Part shown: positions 56,119-64,000 of the stretch, one piece after another
How the letters are laid out: each line of letters opens with the position of its first letter
Position numbering within the stretch: the first letter of the stretch is position 1
Assembly (NCBI GenBank): GCA_030762935.1
Contig: CM060900.1
Coordinates: forward strand, 400,181,132-400,245,131
Source of the DNA: Hymenopus coronatus
Taxonomy: Eukaryota; Arthropoda; Insecta; Mantodea; Hymenopodidae
DNA length: 64,000 bases
Direction: 5' to 3'
The notes under the pieces: model-generated
What the model was told of the DNA's origin: nothing
Database searches by the model: none
Seen by the model: only the letters and a program-made list of their open reading frames with translations
Translations under genes and position numbers: made by a program

Positions 56119-57430
56119 CGAGGGGCATACTGAAAGTCACAAGCAACCCATTGTAAAAATTTAAATTTTAACAATGTAACGAAACGAATTGCAGGATCGT
56201 AATCTACAGACTTTAAGCCACATGTTGACATATTGTGACGTCATTAGCTTCTATCACGTGACCACAGATGGTGTTTGAAAAATGGCTGACATTGATGTTT
56301 CGTTTCGACAGCGTGCTGTCATTGAATTCCTTGTGAAGGAAGGAAAATCTGCTCCTGAAATTCATCTCAGACTTCAACGTGCATATGGAGGTGTCTGCAT
56401 GGGTGCCAGCAGTGTTAGAAGATGGGTGAAACATTTCAAAGATGGAAACACGAGTCTGCAAAATGCGCCTCGTAGCGGGCGTCCTCGAACTGCCTCTACA
56501 GAACGCAACAAGGAAAGAGTTGATTAGCTCATTACAGGAGATAGGCGTTTCACTCTGAATGAAATTCCTGCGCAACTTGGAATAGGACATAGTGCAGTGC
56601 AAGAAATGATCCACAGCTTGGGTTATCGAAAGGTCTGTGCCCGTTGGGTCCTCCATTTATTGACTGAAGACCACAAACTTCAGAGAAGAACCATTGCACA
56701 AAACCTTCTTCAGAGATTTCATAATGAAGGTGATGAATTTTTGACATGTATTGTGACTGGAGATGAGAGCTGGTTCCATCACTATGAGCCAGAAACGAAA
56801 CGTCAGAGTATGGAATGGCACCACTTGAACTCACCATCGAAGAAGAAAGCGAAGACAGTGCAGTCTGTAGGAAAAGTTATGGGAAGTGTCTTTTGGGATG
56901 CACAAGGTTGCATTCTGGTTGACTTTCTTGAACCTGGACAAACCATAAATTCTGCCCGCTACATCAAGACACTTCTGAAGCTCCGTCGGGCTTTGCGTGA
57001 TAAACGCCCTGGAAAGAGGATCATCCTTCAACAGGATAATGCGCGTCCGCATACTGCCCGTGTCACTATGGAGAAGATCAGGGCATTAGGGTGGGAAACT
57101 CTTCCACATCCTCCCTACAGTCCCGACTTGACACCCTCCGACTACCATATTTTCGGTTCTGTGAAGGAGCAGATGCGTGGCCAACGCTACGAGACGCTGG
57201 AGGATATTCGGAAAGCAGTGCGTCAGGATCTGCGGGCAGCTGGAACGGAGTTCTATCACAAGGGCATTTTCAAACTTGTAGAACGATGGGAAAAATGTGT
57301 GCAAAAGAATGGAGATTATGTCGAAAAGTGAAAGAAAGTCTGTAGATTATGATGATGTATTTGGTTTGGCTGAAAAATAAATATTAAGATTGTAAAACAG
57401 TGTTGCTCATGACTTTCAGTATGCCCCTCG
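56119..57430 (+). mobile_element. Mariner element, near-intact, sense in Drp1 intron 6
   Basis: The 1312-bp element has inverted repeats starting CGAGGGGCATACTGAAAGTC at both ends (27 of 29 bases match) and TA duplications at 56117-56118 and 57431-57432. It belongs to a different mariner lineage than the copy at 22581, judging by terminal repeat and transposase. Confidence 0.93.
56282..57331 (+). pseudogene. Mariner transposase with one internal stop codon
   Basis: The gene starts at ATG 56282 (MADIDVSFRQRAVIEFLVKE) and would encode 349 residues, the normal mariner length, were it not for a single TAG at 56525-56527 (codon 82) between the two helix-turn-helix parts (RPRTASTERNKERVD, stop, LITGDRRFTLNEI). 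The frame is otherwise open to 57331. The catalytic residues are all present: VTGDESWFHHY, QQDNARPHTA and YSPDLTPSDYHIF (DD34D). WVKHFKDGNTSLQ and GRP are the linker features. It ends NGDYVEK. Readthrough or a single reversion would give a full protein; as it stands it is a recent pseudogene. Confidence 0.92.
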
Positions 57431-57432
57431 TA

Positions 57433-59839
57433 TAAGTGAAGGAAGAACAACATATAATTTATTACCAGATGATCAAGAGATTAGGTATGAAATTTTTAAA
57501 CCTATTAAAGGTAAGATTTGTTATATATCAGGTTATGAACCATACAGAGTGTATTTCAAGAGAAATAAGGAAGAAAAAAGAATAATATTGTAAACAAAAC
57601 AATGAATCTAGATAAAGAGCAATATAAGGTAATAGCTAATGCATTCCAGTGGCTGCTTTAAATTAAAAAAGTAAGTGGTTTTCTTTTCTTATGATTTTAA
57701 GATTAAGGAATGGTAGCTTTCCATTGCACACTTTCTCCATTATGAAGGTTCTCCTGAAGGTTCAGTAATTTCAATGTACCTTCTAGGGATTTTTCAAGGA
57801 CTGTTGCAAAAATATGACCAACAAAACAGTGACATGTTTGGACATTCATGGGAATGATTTAATGACTCTTGTTTACAGTGTACCCATGAAGAGTTCTGCT
57901 AATAGTGTTACAGTGAGCTGCCCATGATTAAAGTCTTGTTAATATTCTCCGCTGAAGTGAAATAATTTTGTTCTATGCACCTGTGCCATCATTTCTCTTG
58001 GGTAACCACCATATTTGAATATGTTGTTTAGAATCCTTAACCATTTTCAATTGCTTTTTTGTAATTAATCTCTACCAAAGATATTCAGGCTATTCCTTAA
58101 ATTTGTTGTTAAGGAGGAGGCTACAATAATTATTAGTTAAACTTAAAGAACTGCTTTTAATAAAAGTTCCTCTATTTGGCTTGGCATTCTGTAAACTCAT
58201 TTGTTACCCCCCGATGTTTGCTTCCTCACGATTTGTTAAGCAACTAGAGTGACTAATCAAAAATTTGTGCACTCTGTGATAGCATCTTTGTTTTCTCACT
58301 GTCAATAGCACAGGAATTCCGACTGCAGAGTATGTTTGTTACTTTTCTTACAGAGATGGAGAAAAAGCATAATGTGGTGGTTTTGCAAGAAAAATATAAA
58401 ATATAGTTATGTGGAGTTTTTAAATTCACACCATTACTTAGAACAGAAAATGACCCCAAAGAATCAGGTACCTCTGTTAGGGGGGAAAAACTCACACAGC
58501 AACTGAACAGCTGTGATAATGGCCCTATAAATTGAGATTCAATTTTAGGAGAGACCGGCAAAGTAATTAATATACACAGTTGTGTTTTCACAAAATTTTG
58601 ATGAAAGTTCGTATTATTTATACCAATCTGTAATTATTGATTAATTTTCTTAATGGTTTTTGCTTTTAGTAATGATTTTTTAACTTACCAGTGTCATGCA
58701 GATTATTCTGAAGTTCTAATTTATAACAAAAAGCATAGTTAGGTAGGTGTTTACCTTTTTATTCAATGTTTAGCTTTAGTTCAGTTCTGTATAAATGTTC
58801 TTGCATCTTAATCTTTGAATGAAAATCATAATTTGTATCTAATAATTATCCACATTACTTTAGGTATTCCATAAGGGTAAGATCGTAGGAGAAAGAAAGG
58901 TTTCATGTGTTCTCTTATCTGCGGGAATGTTTCTCCTATTAGTATTTTTGGATTATTTTTATATGAAATTTAATAGGTATAAATTAAAATCATTTAATTC
59001 CCTTTAAAGAGCTCACTGCCTTTTATTATACTCTTCTTGGCACATTCCGTTTTCTATGATTATGAAAAGCTGGTAAATAGCTTTCTGCTAGCTGCATATT
59101 TTAGCAAATGGTAAATTAGCTTAAAATGATTTTTGGAGTGAATACCTAATGTTGTAATGTCTGAAACCTCCAAGATATTAGAACCCTCAAAAATGCAGTT
59201 CTTAATCTTAACCTAAAAATTAAGTAAACAAGTGTATTCATAAACTATTTACCCTAAATTTTTAAAATTAATTATTACTTTTTATTATTATACAGATTTT
59301 ACATTTATTTTAATGGTAAAATTCATCTCTTAGAAGCTATATTGAGAGGATCATTTTGCATGGAACATTGGTTTCCTAAGTTTGATTCAAAGCATGCATA
59401 AATAAGCATTTAATAGTTAAAAATGTTAATTTTTTTAATCATACATTTCCTCTTACAGCAACACTAAAATGATGTCTAAGCGATTCTGTTCCGTAACAAA
59501 TGCATTAGCAATAGGATTTCAGCACTTGTTGCATTCTACCAAAAAATATCTTTTATTAACAAAACAACTAGTAAGTTAGAGAATGTCAAATAGTGTGTAA
59601 CATTTGCTTAGTCATTTTTAAATCATAAAACGTTACAGAATAGCCCTGATTGTTATTCCTAGTCTGATATATTGACATTCTGATTTTTTTCCCCCTCTGA
59701 ATGCATTTAATTTTATTCCCTTTGTGACAGCATTAATTCGTCCCTTATCTCTTTGTTGAATAGTAATCAATACTTGGAGAAGACTGTTCATGGAAATCAT
59801 ACTTAATTTCAAATGTTTAACATTTGTCTTGTTTTCCAG
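57433..59839. other. Intron 6 remainder, nothing recognised
   Basis: AT-rich. No exon, repeat or RNA signal that I can name. Confidence 0.45.
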
Positions 59840-60055
59840 GTATCATTTGAATTACTAGTTAAACGACAGATAAGAAGGTTAGAGGAGCCATCTTTGCGTT
59901 GTGTTGAACTTGTACATGAAGAGATGCAACGTATTATTCAGCACTGTGGCACTGAAGTACAGCAGGAGATGATGCGTTTTCCAAAATTGCATGAACGTAT
60001 TGTAGATGTAGTTACACAACTGTTAAGACGTCGCTTACCAACTACAAATTCCATG
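59840..60055 (+). CDS. Drp1: Drp1, stalk exon before the variable domain
   Basis: Acceptor GTTTTCCAG, then [60 protein letters not shown] and [12 protein letters not shown], ending on a codon boundary before [26 protein letters not shown] is nearly identical to fly Drp1. The rest of the stalk, the variable domain (with regulatory phosphorylation and sumoylation in other animals) and the GTPase effector domain must follow beyond 64000: I found no further exon between 60056 and the window end. Confidence 0.96.
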
Positions 60056-61729
60056 GTAAGGGTGTATGTCATGACAGGAACATTTGATTTTATTCTTTAG
60101 ACTTTTTATTATAGGATAAGTAAAAAAAAAAAATTAAACAACTTTACATATTTATTCTGAGTAAGCCATTGAACATAGAATAAGAGGCATCAAACTGCAG
60201 TACAACTTGTAAGTTTTATTTACATGACAAAGACTAATAAACATTCTATGTGGGAACTGTGTGTCACATGGTCTATGTCCATATCATGTTTCTGCTTTTT
60301 AAGATACAGCACTTTTGCATTAGTGGTTGCAATGGCAGTATTAACACATCATAACTCTTGGCACATCTCTTAGCAGGAGTGGCATGTACACAGTGCCCTT
60401 CATATACTCTCTCTGGAAAAAGTAGCAGGGGGTTAAACCTGGTGATATGGGCTGTAATATGTTGGGTCATTGACAGAAGCATAACCAGACACCATTATTA
60501 CAGTCAAGCACAACATTAATTGTAAATAAAACTTTTAGGAGTTCTGTTGTATTGTGATGTTTTGTTCATTTACCTCTCTTAAATGCTTTATATAATAAGA
60601 ATATAAATATTTTTAAGGGCACTGGGTAGTTGTAGGTCACATTTTTTTTACTGCTGAGTTTGTTTTTCAAAAACTACCTAACACAATAAAATGAAATTTT
60701 ACACCTTATACAGTATCTTTTTCAAATATTATCTAAGTAAAATTATTAATTCATGTTCAAATTTAATGCTATACACAGACCATAAATAATATTATATATT
60801 TTTAAAATAATCACTTGGTGTCATGCACTCTTCTGTGTAACCCATTAAGACACAGAAATGACATTTTTACTGAGGTTTCTCAGTCTAAGAGTTGAAATTA
60901 TTCCTCATATTGCCAGTCATATTTATTAAAAATGTATATGTATGTAAAATTTAGTATGAATTTTGTATTCATAATATAAAATAATTTGGGGGCAGATATA
61001 AGAAACAAATTTAGGTGGAAACTGTCCTGTATAGCATGTATTACAGTATACAAAAAATTCATTAGTTTTAGAGAAAAGCGCACCTAAGTATACTGGTCCC
61101 AGTGAAAATTTATAAAATTAATTATATTATTTATGATATGTGTGTAACATTAATTTGTAGCATAAATCTGTAATTTTACATGAATTATGTTTGGAAAAGA
61201 TTGCTGTATTCATGGTCAAAGTTTCATTTCATTATGTCAAATAATATTTACTAATAATAATTCATTTAATATACTGTATTTGGATCTTTATAACAATTTA
61301 TGTTTATATATTAGTGTTCAACACTACCTTCATTTCTTTGTTTATTGTCAGTATCTTTGACAGTGATTTCAGTTATCATATGCAAATTACCCTACACAGA
61401 GCTCTCATGTAGGAAAACATCCTTCTACTGCAGTTTTTCATATCATAATATATTGTGCCATTGCAAAGCATTAAATTCACCTATTAATAATAAACCTTTG
61501 TTTTCAGTTTGCAGTAAAATGAATTACAACATTAAAGTCAGTGATTTTTATTTAGTCTGTATATTGAGTTTCAATAAGATCTGTCTGGCTCCTGCTGGAG
61601 ACTTCCTTTATAAGATCATTTAAAGTTTGTCATTCCCTTCTGTGTACACCATATTGTGTATAAATTATACATTTTTCTAATGCTCAAGTTTGCATTCAAA
61701 AACCACTTCTTACAAGACTGTGACAATAA
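60056..61729. other. Intron after the last visible Drp1 exon, nothing recognised
   Basis: Very AT-rich. A 69-codon minus-strand frame near 60273-60482 has no recognised domain. No Drp1 exon for the end of the stalk was found. Confidence 0.45.
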
Positions 61730-61731
61730 TA

Positions 61732-62646
61732 ATGAGTGAGTCAAAAACCTCCCAAACGGCTGCACAGTGTTTTTCAACTGGGCATGTGGACTAATAATTC
61801 AGCACTGCTGCTGTAAACAAGGTCACACTTCTGTCGCAGTTTTGCTCTGCTCTGTAAGAACAGTATTGAGTGGACAGTGAAATGGTGTAATTCAGTTATT
61901 ACAAGTGATTTATTACTTTGTCCTGTACTTAGTCACAAAGTGTATTAGGGCTCAGTATGTTTTCTATTGCACAGCATGTATTTATTTATGAGTAGTATGT
62001 GTGAACTCAGTGTCAGCTCGCCAAATGAAAGTACGATTTGCAGAAAATTGTGGAGAAAGCATACAGTCAATTTTTTTCAAGTCAACAGTTGACTCCCTTA
62101 CATACATGAATACAACTTTTTTCCCCTTTCTTTTAGAGAAGTAACAGATAGTGTGCGTGATTTTGCCTTTTTCAACAACACTGTACAATAGATCATATGG
62201 CCAATCTTTCGATGAGAACGACTGAAAGTGTGTTTTAGGTCAGAATTGTTAGTAGAGATTTGTGGCCCCCTCGGTCCCCTGAACCAACTCCCTGTGATTT
62301 CTATCTCTGAGGAAACTTGAAACATAAAGTGTACAAGACAAATCCACACACCCTGGAAGAATTTAAAAAAAAAAAATATCCGCCAGGAAAGTGCCAGCAT
62401 TTCTCAAGGTGAACTGCGGTGAGTGAATGATGAGTTTCCTAAAGAGGTGCCAAAAATGTACAAAATGATGGTAGCCAGTTTCGGCATCTCCTTTCATAAA
62501 GTTGGTAAGTAAAAACCTTTAAAAGTAGTTTAAATATGTTGTATGGTTTCATCTACGCCTTTCTATGATTGCAGCAAATGACAAGCGCTGAGAATGTGGA
62601 AGGCAAAACACTGCACAGCCGGTTCATACTTTTTTGACTCACTTGT
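61732..62646 (+). mobile_element. Internally deleted Tc1/mariner element (DUF4817 type)
   Basis: Ends ATGAGTGAGTCAAAAA and (complement) ACAAGTGAGTCAAAAA form inverted repeats that continue as ACGGCTGCACAGTG / CCGGCTGTGCAGTG, with TA at 61730-61731 and 62647-62648. Within 915 bp there is only the start of the transposase (FSIAQHVFIYEYV-like text at 61960-62000) and its end (LWPPRSPEPTPCDFYL then NPHTLEEF at 62260-62360). The middle, with the first two catalytic residues, is missing, so this is a non-autonomous deletion derivative. Confidence 0.75.
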
Positions 62647-62749
62647 TACCTCTCTACTTGAGAAAATAGGTTTATATACTCCCCAACACCTTCAGAATTG
62701 TGATGCTATGTTTTATTTATGAGGATATGATGACCATGTTTATCTCACA

Positions 62750-62815
62750 CACGCACGCAGCCCCCCCCCCCACACCCACCCACCCATGCACGCATGCCTG
62801 CCCGCCCGTGCAGCC
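62750..62815 (+). repeat. C-rich low-complexity tract
   Basis: CACACGCACGCAG, a 13-C run, then CACCCACCCACCC and GCACGCATGCCTGCCC: a compound simple repeat, the only GC-rich low-complexity tract in the window. Confidence 0.9.
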
Positions 62816-64000
62816 GTTCCTTCTGGTTAATAGTTTGAAGTCCTTGGTGAATACCTGACTTTATTATTGTCGTATTACATATATCTTCATAAGTTTTCAA
62901 TTGGTATATTCATGGACAATGACTACACAAATTCTAGCTATTCCTTCTCCTGTAGTGAAGCTACAAGAAAGATTCATGTAACATTGTCATCATACCCATC
63001 TGACACAAATTGGCTCCTGTTCTTCACCACTTGTGTCTCTGTACCTCTACATATTATAGAAAGTATTACAGGAGATACAGAAAGCATTTTTTGAAAAGAA
63101 TGTCATTTTTCGTACCTAAGAGAGTCAAAATCTTATTTTGATAGTCAGAATGAAGCAGCCTCCTTTTTTTTTTTTTCTCCTTTCTCTTTGAAAACCCATA
63201 CTTTAATTTCAAGGCAATCTTCGTATCTTAGTTCTAACAACTCCATTAGATTACCTCCATCAGTGGTGTCACCTTAAAAAACAAGACCTTAAATAACAAT
63301 CAAGATATAATATGTAGTAAGCAATCTCTGGCTCGCTGCCGTAGCTTTCTCATATTCCTTAGTGCAGATTAGTGATTTTAGATGCTTGAAACTTGTAACT
63401 GTTTGAAGATAAGAATATTTTTGACAGGAATCACATTTTATAAAAGGCTTTTTTCCAATTATGAAACCCTTTGGTAACAAAGGAGCAATCTACTTTTCTT
63501 GCTAAAGTCTTCTTTGGTACTATATTTAAGATATTTTATTCAAGGAAACAGAAAGTACCATCTTTGCAATCGACAACATGCCACCTATAAAGTATGTCAA
63601 ACCACTTGGCTGAAACTTCAAAACATGACATTTCAGTTGCCGCTTAATGATGTTAGGCAGCAGTTGATGACTAGGTTTCACATCGACCTGGAAGGTAACC
63701 TACATCTAAGTTATTTTTAAGGGATTCAGAATTTATTAATTGACTAGGGAGTAATTTATCCTCAGGCATGTGGAATGTTTTTACATGCTGGTCTTACACT
63801 TCACTTTCGTTAGCAGTATGAATTTCACATTTCAGTTCCTACTGGGAGTGCTTATAATTTAATGCATTATACATTTGTCCATAGCCAATTGTTAATATTA
63901 GAAATATTTTGATAAATCACAATTTAAGATGTGAACAAACTAGAGCTAAGTATATATACATAAGCAACAGCAAACTAATCTGATAGTCTGTTAGGTAATG
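62816..64000. other. Window end, nothing recognised
   Basis: Two short open frames (63289-63480 minus; 63499-63720 plus) show no domain that I can name. A pyrimidine tract lies near 63165. Confidence 0.4.

Noticed and set aside
60273..60482. Transposase-like words on the minus strand
   Set aside because: Only a few residues resemble transposase text; no catalytic block or terminal repeat.
62867..63720. Further Drp1 exons or a downstream gene
   Set aside because: None of the open frames matches the end of the stalk, variable domain or GED, and no other family was recognised.

Overview
This is animal nuclear DNA, most likely from an insect with a large, repeat-rich genome. It is clearly AT-rich, has multi-kilobase introns with GT..AG borders, and carries mariner, Tc1, hAT, Penelope, CR1, Jockey, Gypsy and SINE sequences but no prokaryotic gene organisation. 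The only host gene I can support is the plus-strand dynamin-related GTPase Drp1 (DNM1L orthologue). Its exon residues follow insect Drp1 closely; a polyneopteran such as a cockroach, termite or stick insect is a guess from intron size and repeat content.

Layout. 1-20551 lies upstream of the first Drp1 exon in the window and contains no recognised host exon. It holds five degraded Tc1/mariner-superfamily or LINE pieces (1-860, 3213-3791, 4330-5283, 6110-6560 and the empty-site-proven insertion 13778-15073), a fold-back element (5275-5905), tRNA-derived SINEs, a CR1-like LINE (7260-11160, minus), a Tc1 element with TA duplications (17037-18708), a TA-flanked MITE (19987-20402) and several copies of an unclassified AT-rich repeat. 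From 20552 to 60055, seven exons encode 399 codons of Drp1, from within the GTPase domain through the middle/stalk region. They are separated by six introns of 9.3, 7.9, 0.085, 9.8, 7.3 and 3.9 kb. The N-terminal exon(s) with the P-loop and the C-terminal exons with the variable domain and GED lie outside the window.

The introns carry most of the mobile DNA. Intron 1 has a nearly intact mariner (antisense). Intron 2 has a hAT relic and an old mariner. Intron 4 has a Tc1 end, a hAT element split by a Penelope-like element that is itself an inverted repeat, and a Jockey-type LINE. Intron 5 has a Tc1/mariner relic, an LTR-like segment, two Gypsy gag-protease remnants, a chimeric SINE and a Tc1 tail. 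Intron 6 has a second nearly intact mariner (sense). The flank after 60055 holds a deletion-derivative Tc1/mariner element. I found no gene cluster that looks like a new biochemical system. The most informative structures are the nested Penelope-in-hAT insertion with both target duplications readable, the two mariners that each show one main lesion, the chimeric SINE, and the unclassified repeat family.
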